Assembly (NCBI RefSeq): GCF_014203275.1
Contig: NZ_JACHIP010000004.1
Coordinates: 186,001-250,000 of the forward strand
Direction of reading: 5' to 3'
DNA length: 64,000 bases
DNA from: Granulicella aggregans
GTDB lineage: Bacteria; Acidobacteriota; Terriglobia; Terriglobales; Acidobacteriaceae
In this document: piece by piece, positions 1 through 9,357 of the stretch
Position numbering within the stretch: position 1 is the stretch's first letter
Layout of the letters: the number at the start of each line of letters is the position of its first letter
The notes under the pieces: model-generated
The model's database searches: none
Told to the model about the DNA's origin: nothing
Seen by the model: the letters and a program-made list of their open reading frames with translations, nothing else
Position numbers and translations under genes: made by a program

Positions 1-1386
<1,386 letters not shown>

Positions 1387-1656
1387 ACGCACTCCTGCGA
1401 AAATAATTTCAGATTAGAGGCTCGTTCGCAGGCAAATAGGCGCACCTGAACGAACGAAGATCTCGTTTGTTTCGTAATGGGCGGGGATTTTTATTGCGGT
1501 GTAGACCGCGGTGGCAAACCCGAGGACCTTTAGGAAGGTCAGGGCATTCAAAGGCGCACGTCCCCAGCGAATCACAGAATACCACATTTGTTAGACGTGA
1601 GTGGGGGAGAAAAGGATTCGGGGGGAGACGAGTGCGCCCTTTCTCAATCGGAGGGT
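1387..1656. other. rpoD leader / intergenic spacer
   Basis: A 270-base spacer upstream of rpoD. It contains a short perfect hairpin (GACCTT-TAGG-AAGGTC, 1525-1540) and a second inverted repeat around 1494-1507. No promoter hexamers matched well enough to call, and no gene is visible on either strand. Confidence 0.4.
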
Positions 1657-2961
1657 CTACTTCGACCGAATAACGTTGACCGTGATGTCCGACTCGTTCT
1701 TGACGCGGATCGGATGACCGTCCTTCGACGGCGGTTCGAAAAGCCAAGACACCATTTGATCGTGAATGGTCTTCGTGAGGGTATCGCTTGGAGACTTTTC
1801 TACGGTTGCCGCTTCGACCGTTCCATCTGTTCCTACCTGAAGAGTGATGTGTACAGTTACACGGCCTTGCGCTTTTTGGTCGACAAAGACTGGCTCAAGA
1901 GAACACGAGACGCAACGTAAAGTGCCCGTTGCGGGTTTCGTTCCCATTGGAGGAGATGTTTGTACTTTGGGCATAGAGACATCCGGCGATGCTTCGACAT
2001 TGGCCGCAGTTCCGAGCGAGGCACAAGTAATGCTCTGATTTAGCGTGCAGATGGTTTGTCCAATAGAAGCCCATTTCGCGGTCAGGGCGCCTTCTGGGAT
2101 GGCAGAGTATTTTGTCGCTTGATGGAAGAAATCGATGAGCAAGGTTCCGGATGCTAAGCAGCCCTCAGTGTTGCAAATCCCACAATTTTCCCAATGGCAG
2201 GGATGAATCTCGTTGGTTGTGCGCGTCCAGTGCGCTCCATCTTCTGAAAAAGTCGCCATCGGCACACCATAACCGCCGCCGGGCTTGTCTTTTCCGACGA
2301 CCTCATGGCCTGTAGCCCAGTACTTGCCATCAACGCGCAGTAAGTCCTTGATCCCAGTGCTTGGCGGGTCGTAAAAGCTCCAGGACTTACCGCCGTCGAC
2401 TGTGGCGAGGAATCCGCTCTCGGAGTATGGGCCTTCACTCAGAACCACCGTCATTTTGGAGGGTGAAAGTGCAACAAGAAATGGCGTGAACGGAAAACGT
2501 TTCAACGTGTCTTCCGGCTGTGCGATTGGATGCAGCTCATTGCCGCCATCCAGGTAAGACAGAGCTGCTGCGGTACGGACTAAGCCGTGGGTCGGATCAG
2601 AGAACGAGGCAAGCAGAATGGTGTCCGATCCAAAGTGCTTTGTCTCCCAGGAGTCTCCCCCGTCATTCGTGAAGAGAACCGTTCCTCCGGTGCCGTAGGC
2701 ATAGCCAAAACTCGCGGAGAAGAACTCAATGCCAAAGAGCATTGCACCCGCACTTGGCGCGCGGTGATGGATCGTCCACTCGCTCCCATTTAGGGACGAA
2801 GCAATCGATTCGTTCGGGCCGCATATCCAAAACGAGTCACCCCTGGAAGTAATTGCAAGAGGGTGGAAACCAGGATTACCCGTGTGCCATGCCGGAGCCT
2901 GAGCAGAGGAAATTACGCATATAAAGACGCATAGAGCCAAAACGGCAAAGATTTTCTTCAT
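1657..2961 (-). CDS. exported YCF48-like beta-propeller protein with C-terminal TonB domain
   Basis: A 434-residue exported protein with a clear Sec signal peptide (MKKIFAVLALCVFICVISSAQA). Residues about 30-260 contain repeats of the style GxxxxTNDGGxSW, typical of YCF48/photosystem-stability-factor-like propellers. The last 90 residues (RVTVHITLQVGTDGTVEAA..., then VSWLFEPPSKDGHPIRV) match the TonB C-terminal fold of the energy-transducer family. There is no N-terminal TonB anchor or proline-rich spacer, so classical energy transduction is unlikely. In Acidobacteriota such stand-alone TonB-C domains are common on periplasmic or surface proteins. A Cys-rich stretch (HPCHWENCGICNTEGC, mid-protein) could form disulfides. 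The gene is monocistronic. Function unknown; the domain calls are by eye. Confidence 0.75.
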   Translation of the reverse strand: MKKIFAVLALCVFICVISSAQAPAWHTGNPGFHPLAITSRGDSFWICGPNESIASSLNGSEWTIHHRAPSAGAMLFGIEFFSASFGYAYGTGGTVLFTNDGGDSWETKHFGSDTILLASFSDPTHGLVRTAAALSYLDGGNELHPIAQPEDTLKRFPFTPFLVALSPSKMTVVLSEGPYSESGFLATVDGGKSWSFYDPPSTGIKDLLRVDGKYWATGHEVVGKDKPGGGYGVPMATFSEDGAHWTRTTNEIHPCHWENCGICNTEGCLASGTLLIDFFHQATKYSAIPEGALTAKWASIGQTICTLNQSITCASLGTAANVEASPDVSMPKVQTSPPMGTKPATGTLRCVSCSLEPVFVDQKAQGRVTVHITLQVGTDGTVEAATVEKSPSDTLTKTIHDQMVSWLFEPPSKDGHPIRVKNESDITVNVIRSK

Positions 2962-3044
2962 GGCTGCTGATTTTATCGTGGGCTGAGTGGGGGCGATACA
3001 TCGTTCAAACCAATCGGTCTTCTGCGCTTAGGTGACTTCGCCGA

Positions 3045-3272
3045 CTACTCAGCCAGTCTGCGTAACACATCGCTGTGTTCGTCCATGACGTGCCTCATGC
3101 CGCCATCTTCTCCTCGAAATAGGTGTCATAGGGCTTCAGTAAAAGACCATCTGGCGTTCTGACAAGCTCCACCGAATCGCCGATCTTCGCTTTCAGGTGT
3201 GCGAGAGCTTCTTCTGGAAGGCTGATTAAAGAGGTCATCGCCGTGCTGTTCGACTTTCGCGGTAAATGACAT
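3045..3272 (-). pseudogene. broken antitoxin of the Doc-partner/AbrB-like 'addiction module antidote' type
   Basis: Conceptual translation on the reverse strand gives three pieces in two frames that join into one typical antidote protein. MSFTAKVEQHGDDLF starts at 3272. ISLPEEALAHLKAKIGDSVE... through KPYDTYFEEKMAA is in the +1 frame. MRHVMDEHSDVLRRLAE ends at the TAG at 3045, back in the first frame. The order and motifs fit the roughly 80-residue AbrB/MazE-like antitoxins paired with Doc/Fic toxins (GD-S-L-P swapped-hairpin N-terminus, then helix with VM..H...L..LA). One base seems inserted after the DDLF codons and one lost after MAA. The total span of 228 bases is divisible by 3, so the two indels compensate, but the first frame hits a stop in between. 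No toxin gene is next to it. This is a decayed module or, less likely, a sequencing error. Confidence 0.7.
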
Positions 3273-3414
3273 GATGCTGCCTCTGAATTCAGTTTACCGA
3301 GCTGAGGGGCGGTAATTGAGCCGGTTCGCTTGTCCCCGTCGATTCTTCCCGAAATGGAGTTCGCTTGAGAACTCGTTGGCCGAAGGGGGCGGGCTTTCTG
3401 GGCGGCGTGAGTTC

Positions 3415-3476
3415 ACTCGGGGTCCTTCGACTCCGGTTGGCGTAAGAGCGCGCCAACCTTCGCTCAGGATGACGGA
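3415..3476 (+). repeat. P-family hairpin repeat, copy 1
   Basis: Shares CTCGGGGTCCTTCGACT at the left and CTTCGCTCAGGATGACGG at the right with copies at 5.1, 21.4 and 26.3 kb. The centre differs between copies and is itself palindromic here (GGTTGGCG...CGCCAACC). Confidence 0.8.
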
Positions 3477-3522
3477 TTTTATTGTTTGATCGGCAAGTTG
3501 ATGGGACAAGGAGCTTAGGCGG

Positions 3523-4917
3523 CTAGCTCTCCAGTTCCGGCTTGGAACGGCGGAGCCTGCTTGCCATTGCTTCCCAGTTGAGCGACTTTGGCCAGTGCGC
3601 CATGCTGGCCAGAAATGGGCCAAATGTGTCGTCGGCGATTTTCAGGGAGGCGGGTAGGACGTAGAGGTTCATTACGGCTTCGGAGACGAGGAGGGACGCG
3701 GCGGCTCCGTAAAGGCCGAAGCGGCGGGCGGCTAAGTAGCAGATTCCGCAAGTGATGGCGGTGGCGAAGGTGTAGATGGCGGCGAGGCGTTCGTGCTGGT
3801 TGATGGCTTGGAGGAGGGTGGAGCTGGTCGACCAGAGAGAGTAGAAGACGACGACGAGGAGAAGAATGCTGAGGAGGCCTCGGCTGGGGGGGACGTGGCC
3901 GCCGGTCCAGTGGCTGAGGAACCAGGGGCCGACCGTCAGCATGCCGAGGACTACTGTGGCGGCGAGGATGAGGGCCATCTGGCAGGCTCGGCGGTGGAGG
4001 GTGCGGGTGAGGGCGGCGTTCTTCTGGCCGAAGGCGATCGACATCTCGGGCCAGAAGGTGTTGTTGACCATCTGGATCATCTGGAGGGCGACGCGGGAGA
4101 CGGTGCGGGCGGTGCCGAAGATGACGACGTCGGTGGGGCCGAGCGCGTAGCCGACCGCCATGAGCGTCCCCTGCAGGTTCAGCGCGTTGCCGATGGGGAA
4201 ACCCATGAAGGCGAAGGCGGGGCGGGTGAGGCGTTTAATCTCGGAGAGGCGGGCGTGGGACCAGCCGTAGCGGATCCAGGGGATGTCGCGGCGGACCATG
4301 ATGGCGAGGAGGATCGTTCCGGCGATGTTGGCGGCGGCGAAGACCAGGGCGGTCGTTCGGGCTCCGCCACCCATCGCTACGGGGACGATCATGGCGAGGA
4401 AGGCGATGAGCGAGAAGACGCTCTTGATGAAGGAGCCGTAGGGGTAGCGGCCGATGCAGCGGTAGGCGGACTGGAGGAGCTGTTCGAGCTGGCCGAGGAG
4501 GACGGAGACGCCGAGGTAGAAGATGATCCACTTGGTGTCGGACTCGGACATGGCGGAGAGCTTCAGCAGGTGGGCTACGGGAAAGAGATAGAGGGCTCCG
4601 CTGAGCAGGAGGATGGTGGCTCCGCAGACGATGGCGATGAGCCACCAGCAGCTTTGGAAGACGCGCAGGGCGGCGCTGCGGTCATCAGCAGCGACGAGCA
4701 TGGTCATCTCGTTGCCGGCGACGTTGCCGAAGCCGATGTTGCTGAAGCTGAGATAGGCGGGGATGGAGGTGACGATCATCCACTCGCCGTAGAGCGGGAC
4801 GGACCAGAAGTGCAGGAAGACCGGCACCTGGATGAGCTGGATGACGGTGGACGCTAGTTTGCTGACCCAGTTCGAGAGGAAGCCGAGAGCCAGGCGCTTG
4901 GTGGTGTTGCTATCCAT
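3523..4917 (-). CDS. polysaccharide flippase (Wzx/MATE-like, MOP superfamily)
   Basis: A 464-residue integral membrane protein with about 12 hydrophobic segments spread over its length and only short loops. The start MDSNTTKRLALGFLSNWVSKLASTV and the motif YGEWMIVTSIPAYLSFSNIGFG fit the oligosaccharide/O-antigen flippase (RfbX/Wzx) branch of the MOP superfamily, which moves lipid-linked sugars across the inner membrane. It stands alone, without glycosyltransferases next to it, so the substrate cannot be inferred. Both flanks carry hairpin repeats rather than genes. The family call is good; the substrate is unknown. Confidence 0.8.
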   Translation of the reverse strand: MDSNTTKRLALGFLSNWVSKLASTVIQLIQVPVFLHFWSVPLYGEWMIVTSIPAYLSFSNIGFGNVAGNEMTMLVAADDRSAALRVFQSCWWLIAIVCGATILLLSGALYLFPVAHLLKLSAMSESDTKWIIFYLGVSVLLGQLEQLLQSAYRCIGRYPYGSFIKSVFSLIAFLAMIVPVAMGGGARTTALVFAAANIAGTILLAIMVRRDIPWIRYGWSHARLSEIKRLTRPAFAFMGFPIGNALNLQGTLMAVGYALGPTDVVIFGTARTVSRVALQMIQMVNNTFWPEMSIAFGQKNAALTRTLHRRACQMALILAATVVLGMLTVGPWFLSHWTGGHVPPSRGLLSILLLVVVFYSLWSTSSTLLQAINQHERLAAIYTFATAITCGICYLAARRFGLYGAAASLLVSEAVMNLYVLPASLKIADDTFGPFLASMAHWPKSLNWEAMASRLRRSKPELES

Positions 4918-4949
4918 AGAGCGCCTCGTGAGGGCGGAGGCAACGGCGA

Positions 4950-4992
4950 AATGCGGGAGTCTCTCCGCTCGCGTTGCTCGGTCGAGATGACG
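4950..4992 (+). repeat. G-family hairpin repeat, copy 1
   Basis: Begins AATGCGGGAGTCTCTCC and ends GGTCGAGATGACG, like the copies at 21.5 and 60.3 kb. It lies in the same 300-base spacer as an H and a P copy. Confidence 0.75.
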
Positions 4993-5032
4993 CGTCTTTC
5001 ATGGGGGTGCTTTGGGTGAGGGATGGTTGAGA

Positions 5033-5072
5033 TCCCACCCATGGCCAAAGGCGAGCCATGGGTGGGGCACCC
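5033..5072 (+). repeat. H-family hairpin repeat, copy 1
   Basis: TCCCACCCATGGC...GCCATGGGTGGGGCACCC, an imperfect palindrome with an internal AAAGGCGA loop. It matches the copies at 8.3 and 11.8 kb almost base for base. Confidence 0.85.
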
Positions 5073-5098
5073 GGCTTGTGGGCGGATATTGGCTGAAA

Positions 5099-5178
5099 GG
5101 TCCGAGCGGTTTGGGTGAGGTGAGATCGCTCGGGGTCCTTCGACTTCCGCGCTGCGCGCCTTCGCTCAGGATGACGGA
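5099..5178 (+). repeat. P-family hairpin repeat, copy 2 (long form)
   Basis: The long form starts with CGAGCGGTTTGGGT and pairs with CGCTCG 20 bases on, then continues with GGGGTCCTTCGACT...CGCTCAGGATGACGG. The same two-part layout occurs at 21.4 and 26.3 kb. Confidence 0.8.
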
Positions 5179-5216
5179 TTTGTTCGCGGTCTGAGATGTG
5201 GGCGTCTGGGTTCACG

Positions 5217-6998
5217 CTAGCGCTCCCGCAGGGCTTTGTCGATGGCCATCTTTTCCATCATGAACTGGTCCAGCATCGCACTGTCGCCGCGGCGGTCGGC
5301 TTCGGCTATCTGGGAGCGGAGTTCGCGTTGGCGGCGCTGCATGCGGCGGGTGTCGAGGGCTTCGAGGGCGTCGCGAACCTGTTCCAACAGAGGTGCTTCC
5401 TTATCGCCCGTAGAGTGTTGAAGGGCTACGGCTAACTGCGCGCGCGATTCGTTTGTGGGAGCGGCGTCGAGGGGATTTTCGGGTGCCGGGGCTTGCGAGA
5501 GCGATTCGAGGATGTCGGCCATGGGGAGCTCGGCGAACCACTCGGGATGCATGGAGAGTTGGTCGGCGGCGAGCTGGCGGGCGGGGTCATCTTCAGATAG
5601 GACTAGGGCGCGGAGGAGGATCTTTTCGTTCTCGCTGATGGGCTCCTGGCGGAACTGGGGGACGCTCTCAAGGCGTGCGGCGGCTGCTTGTTTCAACTCC
5701 TGGCGAAGGAGGGCGGAGTCGATGCCTAGCTTCTGGGCGGCGTCGGCGGCGAACTCGTCGCGCTGGATGCGGTTGGGCATCCGGCGGATGTGGGGGAGGA
5801 GAAAATTCATCGCCTTCACCTTGGCGTCGGCGGTGCGGGCGGGGAACTGGAGGCGGGCACGGTCGATGAGGTATTCGGAGTGGCGCTTGGCTCCGCGCAG
5901 GGCGGCCATGTACTCCTGGACGCCGTGCTCGCGGACGTAGCGGTCGGGGTCGAGGCCGCCTTCGAGGGTGACGACGCGGACGTCGAACTCCTCTTCGGTG
6001 AGCATGGCGATGGATTTTTCGGCGGCGTTCGAGCCGGCGGCGTCGGGGTCGAAGTTCACCACCACCCGTTTCGTAAAGCGGCTGAGGAGGCGGATCTGCA
6101 TCTCGGTGAAGGCGGTGCCGGAGGTGGCAAGGACGTTCTTTACGCCGGCCATGTAGACGGAGATGCAGTCCATCTGGCCTTCTACGAGGAGGGCGAAATC
6201 GAGCTCGCGGATGGGAGCCTTCGCCTTGTCGAGGTTGAAGAGGACCTGGCCCTTCGTATAGAGCGGCGTCTCGGGGGAGTTCATGTACTTGGCGATGGGG
6301 CGGCCCTTGTCGTCGACGTCTTCGAGGGCGCGGGCGGTGAAGGCGATGGTCTTGCCCTGCTCGTTGGCGATGGGGAAGGTGATGCGTTTGCGGAAACGGG
6401 CGTACATCGTGCCCTGGCTGCCGTCCTCCTGCTCCTTTGCCGAAAACAACCCACTGGCCCGTAACGCGTCTTCGGCGAAGTGCTTTCGCATGGTCTCGCG
6501 CATGTGGTTGAAGTCGTCGGGGGCGTAGCCGATGCGGAACTTGGCGATGGTCTCCGGGGTGACGCCGCGGCCGGTGAGGTACTCGCGGGCGCGGGCGGCT
6601 TCGGGGGATTTGAGCTGGGCCTCGAAGTACTGGGTGGCGGCTTCGTGGAGGTCGATCAACTGGCGGCGGATGCCGGCGTCGCGGGCCTCTTCGGGGGAGT
6701 TGAACTCGCGCTTGGGAAGAGGGATGCCGCACTTGGTCGCGACGGCGCGAACGGCCTCGGGGAAGCTGACGTTTTCGAGCTTCATGACGAAGGTGAAGAC
6801 ATCACCCTTTTCGTGGCAGCCGAAGCAGTAGAAGTAGTTGTGGGCGGCGTTGACGGAGAAGGAGCCGGTCTTTTCTTTGTGGAAGGGGCAGAGGCCGGTG
6901 TAGTTCTGTGCGCCGGTCTTGCGGAGCTTCACGTAGTCGCCGACGATCTTTACGATGTCTGCCTGTTGCTTTACGGTCTGTGCGAAGTTATCGGCCAC
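5217..6998 (-). CDS. dnaG: DNA primase DnaG
   Basis: Primase that lays RNA primers for replication. The 593-residue length is normal. The N-terminal CHC2 zinc finger is complete (C37, H40, C58, C61), followed by the primase core (MYARFRKRITFPI) and the Toprim domain at about 265-345. The Toprim has the catalytic Glu in LLVEGQMDC and the acidic pair in NFDPDAAG. The C-terminal region (about 430-593), where DnaB would bind, is weakly conserved and ends in a charged helix (RRMQRRQRELRSQIAEADRRGD). In many bacteria dnaG sits near rpoD; here rpoD lies 4 kb downstream on the same strand with three unrelated genes between. Confidence 0.97.
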   Translation of the reverse strand: MADNFAQTVKQQADIVKIVGDYVKLRKTGAQNYTGLCPFHKEKTGSFSVNAAHNYFYCFGCHEKGDVFTFVMKLENVSFPEAVRAVATKCGIPLPKREFNSPEEARDAGIRRQLIDLHEAATQYFEAQLKSPEAARAREYLTGRGVTPETIAKFRIGYAPDDFNHMRETMRKHFAEDALRASGLFSAKEQEDGSQGTMYARFRKRITFPIANEQGKTIAFTARALEDVDDKGRPIAKYMNSPETPLYTKGQVLFNLDKAKAPIRELDFALLVEGQMDCISVYMAGVKNVLATSGTAFTEMQIRLLSRFTKRVVVNFDPDAAGSNAAEKSIAMLTEEEFDVRVVTLEGGLDPDRYVREHGVQEYMAALRGAKRHSEYLIDRARLQFPARTADAKVKAMNFLLPHIRRMPNRIQRDEFAADAAQKLGIDSALLRQELKQAAAARLESVPQFRQEPISENEKILLRALVLSEDDPARQLAADQLSMHPEWFAELPMADILESLSQAPAPENPLDAAPTNESRAQLAVALQHSTGDKEAPLLEQVRDALEALDTRRMQRRQRELRSQIAEADRRGDSAMLDQFMMEKMAIDKALRER

Positions 6999-7185
6999 TC
7001 CTTACCAGTCTAAGACCTCCTGCAACTCTCTCATTCCACGAGCCCACCGATTCGCTCCTTTGATTGCTCTCCCTGAGCAGCAAAACTATCCCGGTCTATC
7101 TGTGTTCACACAGAGGCAGACAGTAAGTGCAGCCGGTGGCCGGCACCGTTGCCTGTAGTCGCATCGAAGTTTTCAGGAGAAAGCT

Positions 7186-8214
7186 ATGAAGTCCATGAAT
7201 CTCATTCGTAAATTTGCATTGGGCGCAGCACTCGGCCTCGCTGTCGCCGTCGCGCCGGTTGCTGCAAACGCTGGAGTCTTTATCTCTGTAGGCTTCGCGC
7301 CGCCTGCGCTTCCTGTTTATACGCAGCCGATTTGCCCCGGAGACGGCTATCTGTGGAATCCGGGCTACTGGGCTTACGGGCCGGAGGGCTACTACTGGGT
7401 TCCCGGAGTGTGGGTGCAGCCACCTTCGGTCGGTGTTCTTTGGACCCCCGGCTACTGGGGATGGGGCGGCAGCGCATTCATCTTTCATGAAGGCTATTGG
7501 GGACCGCACGTCGGCTTCTATGGCGGCATTAGCTATGGCTTCGGATTCGGCGGCGTTGGCTTCTCAGGCGGGGAGTGGCGCGGCGGACGCTTCGCCTACA
7601 ACACGGCCTACACCAATGTGAATACGACCGTTATCCACAACACCTATATCAACCGGACGACGATCAATAACACGACGATCAACAACTCGCACACCAGCTT
7701 CAATGGTGGAAACGGTGGTATCTCGGCGCGCCCTACGGCGCAGGAGGCACAGTTTGAGCACGAGAACCATGTGGCTCCGACCTCGGCGCAGATGAGCCAT
7801 GTGCAGGCGGCGCATGCTGAGCCCGGGAACTTTGCGAAGGCCAACGGCGGCCACCCGCAGATGGCGGCAATCCAGCGGCCGGGAGCGATGAATACTGCGG
7901 TTCCGGCGCGTGGAGCTACCGTCAACCAGCGGGCTGCGAATCAGCAGCAACGGGTTGGCCAGGGGTTGCAGTCGGGCCAGATGAACGCTCGTGAGACGCG
8001 TAACGTGGAAGGCCGCGAGGCGAGCATTAATCGCCAGACGGCTAATGATCGCGCGGCCAATGGCGGTCGGCTGACTCCGCAGGAGCACCAGCAGGTCAAC
8101 CAGCGGCAGAACAACGTGAGCCGGTCGATCAACCAGGACAAGCACAATGCGGCTACCCAGCCTAAGGCGGCGCCTCGGCAACAGGCGCGTCCGGCGGAGA
8201 AGCCTCACCGGTAA
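7186..8214 (+). CDS. secreted YXWGXW-repeat protein
   Basis: A 342-residue exported protein. The start ATG follows a strong CAGGAG site, and a Sec signal peptide covers about residues 1-29 (ALGLAVAVAPVAANA). Residues 45-120 hold YXWGXW-type units (PGYWAYGPEGYYWVPGVW, PGYWGWGG), the repeats named for BcpO-like outer-surface proteins. A Gly-rich stretch follows (YGFGFGGVGFSGG), then a run of Thr/Asn (TTVIHNTYINRTTINNTTINN), and the last 150 residues are Gln/Asn/Ala/His-rich and probably disordered. A hairpin terminator follows at about 8237-8268. The role is unknown; surface or cell-envelope location is inferred. Confidence 0.85.
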   Translation: MKSMNLIRKFALGAALGLAVAVAPVAANAGVFISVGFAPPALPVYTQPICPGDGYLWNPGYWAYGPEGYYWVPGVWVQPPSVGVLWTPGYWGWGGSAFIFHEGYWGPHVGFYGGISYGFGFGGVGFSGGEWRGGRFAYNTAYTNVNTTVIHNTYINRTTINNTTINNSHTSFNGGNGGISARPTAQEAQFEHENHVAPTSAQMSHVQAAHAEPGNFAKANGGHPQMAAIQRPGAMNTAVPARGATVNQRAANQQQRVGQGLQSGQMNARETRNVEGREASINRQTANDRAANGGRLTPQEHQQVNQRQNNVSRSINQDKHNAATQPKAAPRQQARPAEKPHR

Positions 8215-8236
8215 TGCTCCCCAGAACCTGATAAGT

Positions 8237-8268
8237 AGAAAGGCCGGTGCACAGCGCGCCGGCTTTTC
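8237..8268 (+). terminator. intrinsic terminator
   Basis: An 8-bp stem (GCCGGTGC with GCGCCGGC, one G-U) with a 5-base loop, then TTTTC. It lies 30 bases after the YXWGXW gene. Confidence 0.75.
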
Positions 8269-8315
8269 TCTTGTCTGGGTGTCTGGGGCTCGCGTAGATG
8301 GGATGATGCGAGCGG

Positions 8316-8362
8316 TTTACGTCCCACCCATGGCCAAAGGCGAGCCATGGATGGGGCACCCG
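8316..8362 (+). repeat. H-family hairpin repeat, copy 2
   Basis: TTTACGTCCCACCCATGGC...GCCATGGATGGGGCACCCG, lying just before the TrmJ-like gene. Confidence 0.85.
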
Positions 8363-8405
8363 GGACCCGGGCTTCTTTGGGCTCGCGCAATAGAATAAAA
8401 GACTC

Positions 8406-9164
8406 ATGCTGAGTAGCGAACATCTTGCGCGGGTAGCCGTGGTGCTGGTGCGGGCACGGAACCCAAAGAATATTGGTGCGGTCGCTCGGGCGATGCACGA
8501 CTTTGGATTCTCCGATCTGCGGATTGTGAATGAGTTTGTGATGCCGCTTGAGGGAGCAAGGTCGGCGGTCGATGCGTCGTCGGTGCTGCATGCGGCGACG
8601 ACCTATGCGACGGTGGCTGAAGCGGTCGCCGACTGCGTGCTGGTTGCGGGGACGACGGCGGTGGGCGAGCGCGTGTTGGAGCATCCGCTGTTTGCGATCA
8701 ACGATGCTCCGCCACGGATGATCGAGGCTCTTGAGCAGGTCCCGGTTGAGGGTTCCGAATCTAAGGTGGCGATTCTGTTTGGGTCGGAGAAGACGGGACT
8801 ATCGAACGAAGAGTTGAGCCACTGCAACTGGCTGACAACGATTCCGATGTTTCAACATGCGGAGCAAAGGCATCTCTCGATGAACCTTGGGCAGGCGGTG
8901 GCGGTGTGCCTGTATGAGTTGGTGCGGGAGCGTCCGTTGACGCGGGCACCGGAGGCTGCTGATGCCGCTTCGAGCGCGGAGCAGGAGCGGGTGCTGGGAC
9001 TTCTCTCCGAGGTGCTTGAGGCGGCGGATTATCTGCGGCATCATCCGGCACGGAGCGCGCCTGCGGACCTTCGGCGGCTGATCCTGCGGATGAAGATGAG
9101 TCGCGTCGATGCGCCGGTGTGGATGGGGATGCTGCGGCAGATACTTTGGAAGCTGAGAAACTGA
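8406..9164 (+). CDS. TrmJ-like tRNA/rRNA 2'-O-methyltransferase (SPOUT family)
   Basis: A 252-residue member of the SpoU/TrmJ group, which transfers a methyl group from SAM to a ribose 2'-OH. Motif 1 is at residues 11-30 (VVLVRARNPKNIGAVARAM, the conserved N..R). The SAM-binding knot motifs are ILFGSEKTGLSNEEL at about 120-135 and IPMFQHAEQRHLSMNLGQAVAVCLYEL at about 145-175. In TrmJ the C-terminal extension (about 180-252) binds tRNA and targets position 32 of the anticodon loop. The length and extension fit TrmJ better than the shorter TrmL. The exact target RNA is not provable from sequence alone. Confidence 0.88.
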   Translation: MLSSEHLARVAVVLVRARNPKNIGAVARAMHDFGFSDLRIVNEFVMPLEGARSAVDASSVLHAATTYATVAEAVADCVLVAGTTAVGERVLEHPLFAINDAPPRMIEALEQVPVEGSESKVAILFGSEKTGLSNEELSHCNWLTTIPMFQHAEQRHLSMNLGQAVAVCLYELVRERPLTRAPEAADAASSAEQERVLGLLSEVLEAADYLRHHPARSAPADLRRLILRMKMSRVDAPVWMGMLRQILWKLRN

Positions 9165-9232
9165 TCGTGGCGCTGTAGCGTCCATGACTGATCCGGACTC
9201 GAAGTCTTGCCAGGGTGAATCATGCAGAGCCG

Positions 9233-9282
9233 TATACATCCCACCCATCCTCGCAAAAGACGCGAGTATGGATGGGGCACCC
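9233..9282 (+). repeat. H-family hairpin repeat, copy 3
   Basis: CCCACCCATCCTCGC...GCGAGTATGGATGGGGCACCCGA. The inner part differs from copies 1, 2 and 4 but is nearly identical to the copy at 57.3 kb, including a trailing CTGT..GGCCGG. Confidence 0.8.
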
Positions 9283-9357
9283 GAGCTGTCGAGGCCGGTC
9301 AGTATCTCTTACAGGCTGCCCAAGAGTTTCGATTTGTAACTTTCAGGAGAACATACT

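Noticed and set aside
3793..4857. 354-codon plus-strand frame opposite the flippase
   Set aside because: It is Glu/Gly/Asp-rich and mirrors the codon pattern of the flippase gene.
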